A DNA stretch of 64,000 nucleotides from Carboxylicivirga fragile (GTDB lineage: Bacteria; Bacteroidota; Bacteroidia; Bacteroidales; Marinilabiliaceae): contig JAFMVD010000002.1 in NCBI GenBank assembly GCA_025499625.1, positions 62,001 to 126,000 of the forward strand, written 5' to 3'. The position numbers and the translations under genes were made by a program. This document shows positions 19,001 to 27,359 of this stretch, in pieces; positions within the stretch are counted from its first letter, which is position 1, and each line of letters opens with the position of its first letter. A model generated the notes under the pieces. It saw only the letters and a program-made list of their open reading frames with translations, did no database searches and had not been told where the DNA came from.

Positions 19001-20526
19001 CGCTGTGGCTTATCCGACAAAACTGCAATTGGCGTATCGTTACCCATGGAGCCAATTGGCTCACCACCAGTTACAGCCATAGGTTTTATAATCTGATCGA
19101 AATCTTCCTTATTGTATCCAAATGCCTTTAGATAAGAACTGTATTTATCACCCAAATCAGAAGGCACACGGTGTTGCACTTCTATTTCGCGCATCCTAAT
19201 ACGGTTCTCTTTTAACCAATTAGAATAAGGGTGACGCTTTGAGAGTTGCGACTTTATTTCTTCATCAGGTATAATAATACCTAACTGAGTATCAACTAAC
19301 AAAAGCTTTCCAGGCTTTAAACGGCCTTTCTCTTTGATCTCTTCGGCAGGGAACGTTTGAACTCCCACTTCCGATCCCATTACGATCATATCATCTTTGG
19401 TAATGACATAACGCGATGGACGTAAACCATTCCTATCTAAAGTACCACCAATATAGCGACCATCAGAAAACACAATTGAAGCTGGACCATCCCATGGCTC
19501 CATTATTGTAGAGTGATACTCGTAATAGGCCTTTAGACTTTTCGGGATTGGATTCTTACTATTCCACGATTCCGGAATCATCATACTCAATGCGTGTGGC
19601 AATGAGCGACCTGTCAAGAATAAGAATTCCAGCACATTATCAAGCGATGCTGAGTCGCTCATGTTTGGCTCAACAACAGGGAAAAGTTTCTTCAAATCAT
19701 CGCCAAATAAATCTGACTCCAAAAGACTCTCGCGAGCTTCCATCCAAAGACGATTACCTTTAATGGTATTAATCTCACCATTGTGCGCCATAATACGGAA
19801 AGGCTGTGCCAAATCCCACGTTGGGAAAGTATTGGTACTAAATCGTGAGTGCACCAATGAAATAGCACTCTTAACACGTGCATCCTTTAAATCAAGATAA
19901 TATTCTCCTAATTGATCAGGAGTAAGCATACCTTTATATATAAATATCTTTGAAGAGAAGCTTGGCAAATAAAAAGCCTCCTTTTCAACAAGGTCTGATT
20001 GACGAATTGTATTTTCGGCTTGCTTACGCGCTAAATATAATCTACGCTCCAATGCATCCTGCTCATAATTGCCTTTCACAAAAATCTGACGAATACATGG
20101 TTCTGTCTGGCGGGCAATTTCTCCAATCACATCGCTATCAACAGGAACATCGCGATAACCAATCAACTCCAATCCTTCACTTAACACGTACTTATCCAGT
20201 ACTTCAAGGCATTTGTGAGCCTCTTTTTCATCTCTTGGTAAAAACACCAAACCCGTTCCGTACTTACCACTTTCTGGTAAATTAAATCCACATGTTTGAA
20301 AAAACTCATGCGGAACCTGCATTAAAATACCTGCACCATCTCCTGATTTATTATCCGAGCTCTCCGCTCCACGGTGGGTCATATTACTTAATACCTCAAG
20401 ACCACGCATTACAATATCATTCGTTTTCTGACCTTTAATATTAGCCACAAAACCAATTCCACAATTGTCGTGTTCATTCGCTGGGTCATACAAACCCTGA
20501 GGTAAGGGAAATCTTTTCTGCATCAT
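16006..20526 (-). CDS. gltB: Glutamate synthase large subunit
   Basis: At 1506 residues this is a full-length bacterial GltB. Cys22 in EHDNCGIGF is the expected N-terminal nucleophile of the glutaminase domain after removal of a 21-residue propeptide. The central and FMN domains follow (for example GEGGEDAQRFNSDARSSIKQ and PGEGGQLPG), then the 3Fe-4S cysteines in CIMMRKCHLNTCP (near residues 1115-1127) and the C-terminal glycine-rich beta-helix (GKGLSGGKI, YGATTGF, VVLGKTGRNFAAGMSGG). It converts glutamine and 2-oxoglutarate to two glutamates with GltD. A promoter and an upstream palindrome are listed separately. Confidence 0.95.
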   Translation of the reverse strand: MMQKRFPLPQGLYDPANEHDNCGIGFVANIKGQKTNDIVMRGLEVLSNMTHRGAESSDNKSGDGAGILMQVPHEFFQTCGFNLPESGKYGTGLVFLPRDEKEAHKCLEVLDKYVLSEGLELIGYRDVPVDSDVIGEIARQTEPCIRQIFVKGNYEQDALERRLYLARKQAENTIRQSDLVEKEAFYLPSFSSKIFIYKGMLTPDQLGEYYLDLKDARVKSAISLVHSRFSTNTFPTWDLAQPFRIMAHNGEINTIKGNRLWMEARESLLESDLFGDDLKKLFPVVEPNMSDSASLDNVLEFLFLTGRSLPHALSMMIPESWNSKNPIPKSLKAYYEYHSTIMEPWDGPASIVFSDGRYIGGTLDRNGLRPSRYVITKDDMIVMGSEVGVQTFPAEEIKEKGRLKPGKLLLVDTQLGIIIPDEEIKSQLSKRHPYSNWLKENRIRMREIEVQHRVPSDLGDKYSSYLKAFGYNKEDFDQIIKPMAVTGGEPIGSMGNDTPIAVLSDKPQRLFSYFRQLFAQVTNPPIDPIREGLVMALTNYIGSVSKNLLSEEPSQCRSIKFESPIMTNTDLGKIKDFKREEFTHVSIPMVYRVSEGSQGLQKAIDSICAAAEKAVDDGNNYIILSDRDIDADFASVPSLLAVSATHHHLIKARKRTQVGLIVETGEAREVMHFALLLGYGASVINPYVCFAAIDEMVKNGSVDLEYGVARENYIKAVDKGLLKIFSKMGISTLRSYHGAQIFEAIGISSEVINKCFVGTPTKIGGVSFDEIAKEIQLDHAKAYQPTFNKNPFDTKGSFAYRKYGEKHGWNPETVGLLQWATAENDYAKYKEYSSRVDQDNRTPLFIRGLMKLKKGKSIDISEVEPASAIMKRFVTGAMSYGSISKEAHEAMAKAMNAVGGRSNTGEGGEDAQRFNSDARSSIKQIASGRFGVTNNYLVNADELQIKIAQGAKPGEGGQLPGFKVDKIIAKLRNSTPGITLISPPPHHDIYSIEDLSQLIYDLKNTNPSARISVKLVSENGVGTVAAGVAKAKADLIVISGTEGGTGASPSSSIKHAGLPVEIGLAETQQTLVMNNLRGRVKLQTDGQLKTGFDVVKMAMLGAEEFGFATSALVTLGCIMMRKCHLNTCPAGIATQDEKLRKRFIGRYKYVVNFFNFIAEEVREYLAEMGYKSLDEIIGRSDLLEQNKEVGNWKSKGVDLSKLLYFPEEGKKYPIHHTSVQDHDIEEVLDRSLIKEAQPALVNGSKVWLARDIRNVDRTVGAMLSGEVSKAYGEEGLGKNTINCTFKGSAGQSFGAFLTKGVSFRLEGDANDYLGKGLSGGKIIVVPPHGSSFKPEENIIIGNTVLYGATTGFIYVRGVAGERFAVRNSGAHAVVEGVGDHCCEYMTGGRVVVLGKTGRNFAAGMSGGIAYVLDEDNNLDYYCNKGLVDLTPVEDGADVKELQFMLNKHLLHTNSSKAQEILVNWNQYLPKFVKVIPFEYKKVLQEQKIKELEQKLRDTEDAPFIRE

Positions 20527-20655
20527 ACTATCATCATTATGGAGAGTTACTCTACTACATATACCTAATAAGGTATCCTAATCTACCACAGTCCTAAATT
20601 ACATCTCCTCTTACATTTAGAAAGTTAATCGGACTTATTATTGAATAATCGTAAG

Positions 20656-20686
20656 CAAAAGTAATAATAACAATAGCAAATTCCAA
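20656..20686 (-). promoter_or_regulatory. Predicted gltB promoter
   Basis: Read on the minus strand, TTG (20686-20684) is followed after 20 bases by TACTTTTG (20663-20656), a good match to the Bacteroidota promoter TTG-N19-21-TAnnTTTG. It would start transcription near 20650, giving a leader of about 125 bases before gltB. Confidence 0.65.
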
Positions 20687-20704
20687 TTTATTAACACTTT
20701 CGTC

Positions 20705-20721
20705 ATGTCATTTTATGACAT
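20705..20721. promoter_or_regulatory. Perfect palindrome upstream of the gltB promoter
   Basis: ATGTCAT-TTT-ATGACAT is a perfect 7-3-7 inverted repeat. Its centre lies about 63 bases before the predicted gltB start point and 20 bases outside the -33 box, where activators often bind. No regulator gene for it is visible nearby. Confidence 0.5.
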
Positions 20722-20988
20722 TTAGCATGTTTTATTACACGAATGGAAGTTCTCGTATCATTTACGAACCAAGACTATACAAAGAAAATACCTCAAAAAA
20801 TTCATTTTAGAAATAAAATGAAATCATCTGCAAAGCCTATCAATGATAATTCTCCACAATAAATAATCAGTACCCCCATAATTTCACCCCTCTATTTAAA
20901 TAAAAGCACAATTACACAAAATACACCCTATTCTGAAAGGGGTTAAAAGTTATATTTTTATATTTTTTCAATATTTACCCCTTAAATA

Positions 20989-21021
20989 TTTGGGGGTCTA
21001 AAATAAAATACGATATATTTG
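20989..21021 (+). promoter_or_regulatory. Predicted promoter of the torF-like/PII/amt operon
   Basis: TTTG (20989-20992) is followed after 21 bases by TATATTTG (21014-21021), a perfect TAnnTTTG box. The transcript would begin near 21028 with a leader of about 105 bases. Confidence 0.68.
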
Positions 21022-21030
21022 CACAGCACC

Positions 21031-21049
21031 CCCTCAAAAAAAGAGAGGG
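21031..21049 (+). promoter_or_regulatory. Small hairpin at the 5' end of the torF-like leader
   Basis: CCCTC (21031-21035) pairs with GAGGG (21045-21049) around an A-rich loop, right at the predicted start of the transcript. A second weak hairpin (GTTGA 21076-21080 with TCAAC 21090-21094) precedes the AAGGAG-containing region. They may affect stability or translation. Confidence 0.4.
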
Positions 21050-21134
21050 TCGAAATAAAAAAGCACTTTTTAAAAGTTGACACCCCCAATCAACAAGGAG
21101 CAAAAGCAAACATTAACAAATTAACCACACTCGC

Positions 21135-21824
21135 ATGAAAAAGATTTTATTGATTTTGGGATTAGGCGTGTCCTTTCTGTCAAACGCTCAGGAGGAGAAA
21201 AAAAGTAGTTTTGATGTTTCCGCTGATTTAGTATCGCGTTATGTTTTTAGAGGTGTTGATTTTGGTAACTCACCAGGAATCCAACCAACAATTGAGTTTT
21301 CTAGCGGCGGATTTTCAGCTGGAGCTTGGGGCTCATATGCTTTTTCAAACTCATCAGCAGGTGCCGATGCCTTCCAGGAAGCAGACATTTATGCCTCATA
21401 TGGCTTTGATTTCGGATTAAGTCTGGGCATAACAGATTATTATTACCCAGGTAGCAGCTGGTTTGAACTCGATGATGAAATATCAAGTCATGCAATTGAA
21501 TTAAACCTGGGTTACGAAACAGGCGCTTTTAGTTTCGCTGCCAATTATGCCCTTAACGACTCCAGAGCTGGAGCCGGCGAACAGGATGGCGTAATGTATT
21601 TTGAAGCAGGTTATGCTTTTGGCTCATTCAACGCCTTTATTGGAGGTGGTGACGGATGGCATGTATCTACAGGAGAAAAAGGAGATTACCAAGTTGTTAA
21701 TATGGGGGTTGGAACAGAAAAAGAAATTAAAATATCAGACACATTTTCTATCCCAATGTTTGGACAAGTTATCGTTAATCCTAATAGCGAGCAATACCAC
21801 ATTGTCGTTGGAATATCATTATAA
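21135..21824 (+). CDS. TorF-like outer-membrane protein (putative porin)
   Basis: The 229-residue product has a signal peptide (MKKILLILGLGVSFLSNAQ, cleavage near residue 19) followed by alternating beta-strand sequence rich in Tyr, Gly and Ser, starting DVSADLVSRYVFRGVDFGNSPGIQP. The phrase SRYVFRG is typical of the TorF/Gcw_chp family of putative porins. The C-terminus, HIVVGISL, is a plausible last outer-membrane strand. It is the first gene of a cluster with PII and Amt, so it may let ammonium or another small nitrogen compound cross the outer membrane; that role is inferred from position only. Confidence 0.78.
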   Translation: MKKILLILGLGVSFLSNAQEEKKSSFDVSADLVSRYVFRGVDFGNSPGIQPTIEFSSGGFSAGAWGSYAFSNSSAGADAFQEADIYASYGFDFGLSLGITDYYYPGSSWFELDDEISSHAIELNLGYETGAFSFAANYALNDSRAGAGEQDGVMYFEAGYAFGSFNAFIGGGDGWHVSTGEKGDYQVVNMGVGTEKEIKISDTFSIPMFGQVIVNPNSEQYHIVVGISL

Positions 21825-21852
21825 AAATATCATCAATCCAAATCTTGAAGTA

Positions 21853-21919
21853 AAAGAGCATCCTGGATTACAAACATAAATCTACAACTACACCTTTATC
21901 GCCACCATGGGTGCTCTTT
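21853..21919 (+). promoter_or_regulatory. Long-loop inverted repeat between the porin and PII genes
   Basis: AAAGAGCA (21853-21860) pairs perfectly with TGCTCTTT (21912-21919) across a 51-base loop, followed by ACTTTAAAATTT. It could reduce read-through from the porin gene into the PII gene or protect the upstream mRNA. Confidence 0.4.
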
Positions 21920-21952
21920 ACTTTAAAATTTAACATTAAACAAAACAACGTT

Positions 21953-22297
21953 ATGAAAAAAATCGAAGCCATTATCCGCTTATCACGTTTTGAAGCGGTA
22001 AAAAAAGCCTTGGAAGAACAGGACATTACATTTTTCTCATACTGGGATGTAAGAGGAACTGGTGTGGCCCGAGAAGGTCATTTATATAGAGGAACCCTCT
22101 ACGACACAAGCATTATCGAACGTCGCATATTATCGATCATTGTTCGTGATGAAAATATGGATAAGACTATTCAAACCATAATTACATCTGCCAAAACCGG
22201 AGAAATAGGTGACGGCCGCATATTCGTTTCTGACATGGCCGACACCTATAGGATCAGGACTGGTGAATCGGGACCCGAAACACTTTACGAGAAGTAA
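21953..22297 (+). CDS. glnK: PII nitrogen regulatory protein (GlnK-like)
   Basis: This 114-residue protein starts MKKIEAIIRLSRFEAVKKAL, the standard PII N-terminus; the in-frame ATG at 21911 would add 14 residues lying in the upstream hairpin. The C-terminal half has VRDENMDKTIQTII and GEIGDGRIFV, the PII signature. The T-loop (about residues 35-53) is unlike the enterobacterial one: it reads GTGVAREGHLYRGTLYD, with Tyr45 and Tyr50 as possible modification sites but no canonical Tyr51 motif. Its position before amt (37-base gap) fits a role in gating the ammonium channel. Confidence 0.92.
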   Translation: MKKIEAIIRLSRFEAVKKALEEQDITFFSYWDVRGTGVAREGHLYRGTLYDTSIIERRILSIIVRDENMDKTIQTIITSAKTGEIGDGRIFVSDMADTYRIRTGESGPETLYEK

Positions 22298-22334
22298 TTA
22301 ATTCAGACTGAAAAGAAATTTAAAACAAGAAATT

Positions 22335-23525
22335 ATGGACGCAAATAGCGCTTTAGATATTTTATGGGTCTTACTGGCAGGTATATTAGTCTTTTTTATG
22401 CAGGCTGGATTCGCCATGGTAGAAGCAGGTTTTACACGAGCCAAAAATGTAGGTAACATTATTATGAAGAACTTCATGGACTTTTCAATTGGTTCATTAT
22501 TGTTCTGGATAATTGGATATAGTATGATGTACGGAGGAGAAGGTGCTTTCTTCGGTGCATTTGATTTCTTTTACAACGACGGTACTGACTTACACAATTT
22601 ATTCTTTCAAACCGTATTTGCAGCTACTGCGGCTACAATTGTTTCAGGAGCCATGGCTGAAAGAACCAAGTTTAGTACCTATTTAGTTTTCTCAATTTTC
22701 ATCACTGTTGTTATTTATCCAATCTCGGGTCACTGGGTATGGGGTGGTGGCTGGTTAAGCGATCTTGGTTTCCACGATTTCGCAGGATCAACCGTAGTTC
22801 ACTCTGTTGGTGGCTGGGCTGCCCTTGCTGGCGCTTGGACCATTGGTCCCCGAATTGGTAAATACAACGGTAAAACCAATGCCATCCCTGGACACAACAT
22901 GGTATTGGGTGCATTAGGCGTATTTATTCTTTGGTTAGGATGGTTTGGATTTAACCCTGGATCGCAATTAGCCATAAGTGGCGACAATGCCTATTCAGTA
23001 GCATTAATTGTAATCACTACAAATCTTGCAGCCGCAGCGGGCGCTGTAACAACCATGTTTGTAACATGGATTCGCTACGGCAAACCTGATTTATCAATGA
23101 CCTTAAATGGTGCCTTAGCAGGGTTAGTAGGGATTACTGCAGGCTGTGATATCGTCTCTCCTGCAGGAGCTGTTGCCATTGGAGCAATTGCTGGTTTGGT
23201 TGTTGTTTTCTCAATCGAATTTATCGATCAAAAACTAAAAATAGATGATCCAGTTGGTGCCATTTCAGTACACGGCGTTGTTGGTGCTGTAGGTACACTA
23301 ATGGTAGGCTTCTTTGCTACCGAAGGTGGTGTCTTCTATGGAGGAGGCTTTGCCTTACTTGGCACTCAAGCTATTGGTGTAGCGGCCATTGGTGCATGGG
23401 CATTCGGTCTTGGACTAATTTTATTCAAAACCCTTAAAGCCACAATGGGACTTCGCGTATCAGAACAAGAAGAACGTGAAGGATTGGATATCCATGAGCA
23501 TGGACAAAGCTCATACAACTATTAG
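22335..23525 (+). CDS. amt: Ammonium transporter
   Basis: This 396-residue inner-membrane protein has about 11 spans and the family signature blocks MQAGFAMVEAGFTRAKN, FQTVFAATAATIVSGAMAER and DFAGSTVVHSVGGWAAL. The twin histidines of the ammonium pore are His156 (VVHSVGG) and His313 (SVHGVVG). The C-terminal tail, with LRVSEQEEREGLDIHEHG, is the normal site for PII contact. It ends the operon, before a strong terminator. Confidence 0.95.
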   Translation: MDANSALDILWVLLAGILVFFMQAGFAMVEAGFTRAKNVGNIIMKNFMDFSIGSLLFWIIGYSMMYGGEGAFFGAFDFFYNDGTDLHNLFFQTVFAATAATIVSGAMAERTKFSTYLVFSIFITVVIYPISGHWVWGGGWLSDLGFHDFAGSTVVHSVGGWAALAGAWTIGPRIGKYNGKTNAIPGHNMVLGALGVFILWLGWFGFNPGSQLAISGDNAYSVALIVITTNLAAAAGAVTTMFVTWIRYGKPDLSMTLNGALAGLVGITAGCDIVSPAGAVAIGAIAGLVVVFSIEFIDQKLKIDDPVGAISVHGVVGAVGTLMVGFFATEGGVFYGGGFALLGTQAIGVAAIGAWAFGLGLILFKTLKATMGLRVSEQEEREGLDIHEHGQSSYNY

Positions 23526-23554
23526 ATGTTGCGTTGTTTTACTACATAGAAAGT

Positions 23555-23593
23555 GAAATGGCCGAATCAAACGTGATTAGGCCATTTCTATTT
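23555..23593 (+). terminator. Rho-independent terminator after amt
   Basis: GAAATGGCC (23555-23563) and GGCCATTTC (23580-23588) form a perfect 9-bp stem followed by TATTTT. The hairpin also ends the convergent lysC gene region. Confidence 0.85.
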
Positions 23594-24963
23594 TATCCAA
23601 AAAATTCGTCATGAATTGCACCTATGGCCTTATCCTGATCAGATGCATCAACAATAAAATAACTTGCTACCGCAGATGCTCCAGATACAATCATCTTAAC
23701 ATTCACATCCTGACGAGCCAAAGCCATGAATAAACGACCTGATATACCCGGCTTGTCAAGTAAGCCCTGCCCAACAACAGCAATGGTAGAAATCTGCTCT
23801 TCCACGACCAACTCAGTTATAGCAGATAACTCCAACTCTTCTACAATACGATAAGCTTTTTTAATATCACTAACTGAAAGCATCAGGTTAATTACAATTT
23901 GCGATGTAATAACTGACTTAATATTTATTCCTGCCTTATCCAGAGCTACCGTTACTTTGGCTAAAACCCCGCGCTTTAATCCAACACCTGCACCTCGTAA
24001 CTTAAGGATACAAAAATCATTACTATAGGTAACACTCTTAATAATGGCATCGGTCACCTCTTCGGTTCCGCACACCACAGTACGAGGCTCAATCACCCCA
24101 CTAAAGGCATCAATATTTCCAATATTTATTGGAATATTTAATCGCTTAAGCGGCTCAACAGTACGCGGATGCAGTATGCCTGCACCAAAATAAGATAACT
24201 CAGCGGCTTCGGCATAACTTAAAGACTTCAAGCGACGTGGCGCGTTAACCAGTTTTGGATCGGCACTCATAAAGCCATCCACATCTTTCCACACATCTAA
24301 AGATTCAGCCTCGAGGCAGCGCGCCAAAGCAGCGGCTGAATAATCGCTACCTCCTCTTCCTAATAAAGTAACTTTACCCTTTGGCGATACACCATAAAAC
24401 CCTGGCACCACATAAACCTTATCTTCTCCCAAACGTTTCTGCACATGCTCCGATGCAACCTTATAATCAACCGTTGCATTACCAAACTCACCATCAGTTA
24501 CCAAAGGCATTTCTTCGGGCAAAGCCTCTTCTGCTTCTATTCCGTTAGCTTGTAGAATTGATGTCAAAACCAAAGAACTCAAACGCTCGCCGTAACTCAA
24601 CACAACATCTTCAACAAACTCAGGCACATCACCAATATAATGAACACCAGTTAAATATCTACTTAATTCTCCGATACGCTCCTCAACCAATCGCATGGTT
24701 TTCTCTTGCCAATGCTTTTCCTCAAAATTTTCAAGAATGGCTTCTTCTTTTAATTCACGTAAAAAACGCGTTAAAGTATTTATATAAGATTCATCTTTTT
24801 TTACTTCTGCAAGCGAAGTAATTAAATGATTTGTAATGCCATAAAATGCTGAAACAACAATGACCATTGGACGATTATAAGCTTTTATAACGCCAACTAA
24901 TTTTTGAATATCTTCTTTCTTCTTAAGGTTTGAACCGCCAAATTTGGCTACAACTTTCTTCAT
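23593..24963 (-). CDS. lysC: Aspartate kinase
   Basis: This 456-residue monofunctional aspartokinase makes aspartyl phosphate, the first step to lysine, threonine, methionine and diaminopimelate. The N-terminus VVAKFGGSNLKKKEDI is the KFGGSS-type phosphate site (Asn replacing the last Ser); GRGGSDYSAAALA is the aspartate-binding region. The C-terminal third (from about residue 310) has two ACT-type regions (VALDKAGINIKSV, MALARQDVNVKMIVSGAS) for feedback control. Length matches E. coli LysC-type enzymes, so it is not fused to homoserine dehydrogenase. Confidence 0.92.
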   Translation of the reverse strand: MKKVVAKFGGSNLKKKEDIQKLVGVIKAYNRPMVIVVSAFYGITNHLITSLAEVKKDESYINTLTRFLRELKEEAILENFEEKHWQEKTMRLVEERIGELSRYLTGVHYIGDVPEFVEDVVLSYGERLSSLVLTSILQANGIEAEEALPEEMPLVTDGEFGNATVDYKVASEHVQKRLGEDKVYVVPGFYGVSPKGKVTLLGRGGSDYSAAALARCLEAESLDVWKDVDGFMSADPKLVNAPRRLKSLSYAEAAELSYFGAGILHPRTVEPLKRLNIPINIGNIDAFSGVIEPRTVVCGTEEVTDAIIKSVTYSNDFCILKLRGAGVGLKRGVLAKVTVALDKAGINIKSVITSQIVINLMLSVSDIKKAYRIVEELELSAITELVVEEQISTIAVVGQGLLDKPGISGRLFMALARQDVNVKMIVSGASAVASYFIVDASDQDKAIGAIHDEFFG

Positions 24964-25314
24964 GGTGTATAAAATATACCGGACTATGCCGAAACGAATA
25001 ATAAATTTTAATGATGCATATTCAAATGCAATAAACGGAGGTAATCATTATAGAAGCCACAAGGGCATTCGAAAACATTGTTGAAGTAAAATCATATAAT
25101 TGGTTTAAATTCATCATCTTCCTTTCGGAATCAGGTTTTGGCACCTGCCGTTTTGGTGGTTGCCAGAAGTTCATAGAGCCTGTCTCTCCCTTCTTCTTAA
25201 TAAACTCAAACGCTTTTTGCACAAATACAAAAAGCTGCACAAAACTAAGTGAAGCAATTTTAATAAACAAATGAGAGCTTAAATTGAAAAGCTGATTTTA
25301 CTCAAATAGAAATG
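24964..25314. other. Intergenic region with a possible gene remnant
   Basis: A short imperfect palindrome GGTGTATAAAATATACC (about 24965-24981) lies directly before the lysC start. On the minus strand 25022-25270 an 82-codon open frame could encode a peptide with a middle section reading QPPKRQVPKPDSERK that looks protein-like, but it has no recognised domain and its first 30 residues look like chance. I treat it as a possible remnant or small gene, not as a supported CDS. Confidence 0.3.
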
Positions 25315-26139
25315 CTATGCGAAATTATCAACATCCAGCATCTTCATTAAATCGTCGTAAACAAACTCATAATCCAATATGCTTTTCACTTTATCATTAC
25401 TTACAATTTTGTAAGGTATGGTGAGATTAGAAGCATCAAATACTGGTGCAGGATTACCCTTAATCGAAGTCGCTTTGCTATAGAAATCTTCTTTTTTAGG
25501 ATGCGTAGATGCACAGCCGTTAAAAACATTTCCCCATATTTCCTTATCAATGACAGTTTTAATAATTCCTATACAGTCATCAAGATGAATGAGGTTAATG
25601 GGCACCTTCGCTCCTTTAACAATTCGACCTTTGCCAAAGAATCCACCAGGATGCCGCTCTGGCCCAATTAATCCAGCAAAGCGCACAACTGTTACATCAA
25701 TATTTCTAAGGCTCTGAAAAAGACGCTCAATGACTAACATACGATTGGCATCACCATCCATAGAATCAGTATCTTCCTCTTTAACAACTGAATTCGTATT
25801 TTCATACACAGATGTTGAACTAACCAGCACTAGCTTTTTTACTCCTGAAAAAGATAAGGCATTAATAAGTGCAGCATATGAATCAGTCTGAGCAAGACCT
25901 TTGCTAGGCGGCACATTAACGATTAAGTACTCCGAATCAAGAAAATCAGCAAACTCATTCTTCCCAATAGCTTCACCCAACTGTAATACGTAAGGTTTAA
26001 TGTTGTTGGCTTCTAATAAGCTTTGCTTTTCAGGACTTGTGGTTGATCCCTTAACATACCAGCCACCCTTATTCAAAGCTTTTGCCAAAGGAAAACCTAA
26101 CCACCCGCAACCTAGTACACTAATCACTTTTTGATTCAT
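25315..26139 (-). CDS. NAD(P)-binding epimerase/dehydratase-like protein (YeeZ-type SDR)
   Basis: This 274-residue protein begins VISVLGCGWLGFPLAKAL, a Rossmann GxGxxG site, and continues like atypical short-chain dehydrogenases of the YeeZ type (VNVPPS, LVLVSSTSVYENT, VVRFAGLIGPERHPGGFF, INLIHLDDCIGII). The catalytic Tyr is expected in STSVYEN. Substrate unknown. It lies 51 bases downstream of the CotH-like gene on the same strand, so they may share a transcript, but no functional link is evident. Confidence 0.78.
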   Translation of the reverse strand: MNQKVISVLGCGWLGFPLAKALNKGGWYVKGSTTSPEKQSLLEANNIKPYVLQLGEAIGKNEFADFLDSEYLIVNVPPSKGLAQTDSYAALINALSFSGVKKLVLVSSTSVYENTNSVVKEEDTDSMDGDANRMLVIERLFQSLRNIDVTVVRFAGLIGPERHPGGFFGKGRIVKGAKVPINLIHLDDCIGIIKTVIDKEIWGNVFNGCASTHPKKEDFYSKATSIKGNPAPVFDASNLTIPYKIVSNDKVKSILDYEFVYDDLMKMLDVDNFA

Positions 26140-26190
26140 TCCTGTATTTAAAATTCAACTCTAATTAGAAGCATCTACTCCCATCTTTGT

Positions 26191-27237
26191 TCAATAGCGA
26201 TCCATACATGAGTTGTGCAAATTTCGCTTAAAACGCTCTGGCTTTTCCAATTCCTCATAAAAATCCTCAACAAATTTAAAGACACGCTTTCTTTGCTTCA
26301 GCTCAAGATATTCAAACTCATTAATCGTTTTTAACATCTGCTCTTTAACTTTTAAAAAATCTTCTATTAGTACATCGTAGTTGGTATCAAATGTCCGACA
26401 TCTTCCGGTAAAATCACGTTCAGTTACTCGCTCTGCTTCGGACCATTCCGATGGCAAGGCATAACTTGTATTAATCAAACCTGCATGGTCAAAATCGTAA
26501 GGCACAGGCACAACCTCCTCTTTTCTATGATTCTTAATCTTCAGAAACTTTATATTGTGTCCACTTTTAATCCGCCAATCCGTATTTCCAATCATGTACA
26601 TAAAAATAGCAACCCGATCGGCTTCCAATTCATTAATTTCAGCATCATTAAAATACTTCCCTTCAATCTCTATTACATCAGTGCGCTCACAGAATACATC
26701 CATTGGCTCAATAAGAAATCCCAATTGATCCACATTGCGTTCTCGTTTTCCAGTATCACGATATTCTATATCAGCCATCCTAACCCTTAAGCTATAAGGA
26801 CTTATCAAAGCATACAACTTATAAATCAGGTATTCTTTTAACACATAATCCCTATAGGTATCAGAATCGTAACAGTGCGACACCAACTTAACCTTTACAT
26901 ATTTACCATCATCTACAATCAAGGTATCAGGCTTGAAATTCAACATCAATGGAGGAAAACCACAATTCATTTTACGGTAATAACCACGTGGCTTAAGCCT
27001 CAATTCGCGTTCAAATGCATCTTTTTTTGAAAAACGAATAGAAATTAAGGCAGGAATATAATTCTCATCTTCCTTATTTTTTAATAAAGATGTAAAATCA
27101 GCACTTAATTTTATTTGAAGTTTTTCTTCTCCTTCAAATAAACTATTGCGACCAGTCTCCTTTTCTACCTGCGCCAAAGAGCTCACAGCAAACGATGTAA
27201 GCCCAAATAACATTATTATTAAAATTCGCCACCCCAT
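26191..27237 (-). CDS. Exported CotH-like (kinase-fold) protein
   Basis: The 348-residue product has a signal peptide (cleavage near LAQ, about residue 23). The segment around residues 215-265, with MYMIGNTDWRIKSGHNIKFL followed by VPVPYDFDHAGL, resembles the catalytic region of CotH/atypical protein kinases, where the Asp of D-W/H and the DFD motif bind metal and ATP. An RLKPRGYYRK block earlier matches the positively charged strand of that fold. CotH kinases modify secreted spore proteins; the target here is unknown. The call rests on motif pattern only. Confidence 0.6.
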   Translation of the reverse strand: MGWRILIIMLFGLTSFAVSSLAQVEKETGRNSLFEGEEKLQIKLSADFTSLLKNKEDENYIPALISIRFSKKDAFERELRLKPRGYYRKMNCGFPPLMLNFKPDTLIVDDGKYVKVKLVSHCYDSDTYRDYVLKEYLIYKLYALISPYSLRVRMADIEYRDTGKRERNVDQLGFLIEPMDVFCERTDVIEIEGKYFNDAEINELEADRVAIFMYMIGNTDWRIKSGHNIKFLKIKNHRKEEVVPVPYDFDHAGLINTSYALPSEWSEAERVTERDFTGRCRTFDTNYDVLIEDFLKVKEQMLKTINEFEYLELKQRKRVFKFVEDFYEELEKPERFKRNLHNSCMDRY

Positions 27238-27359
27238 ACTTTCGTCTTTCTAGTCACTATTAAAATATTGCATAATTTATAAAATTATAAGCAGAAGAAA
27301 AATACATCTTGATTTTGGTCAATATTCTTAGTAGTTTGAAGTATCTAAAGAGAATTACT

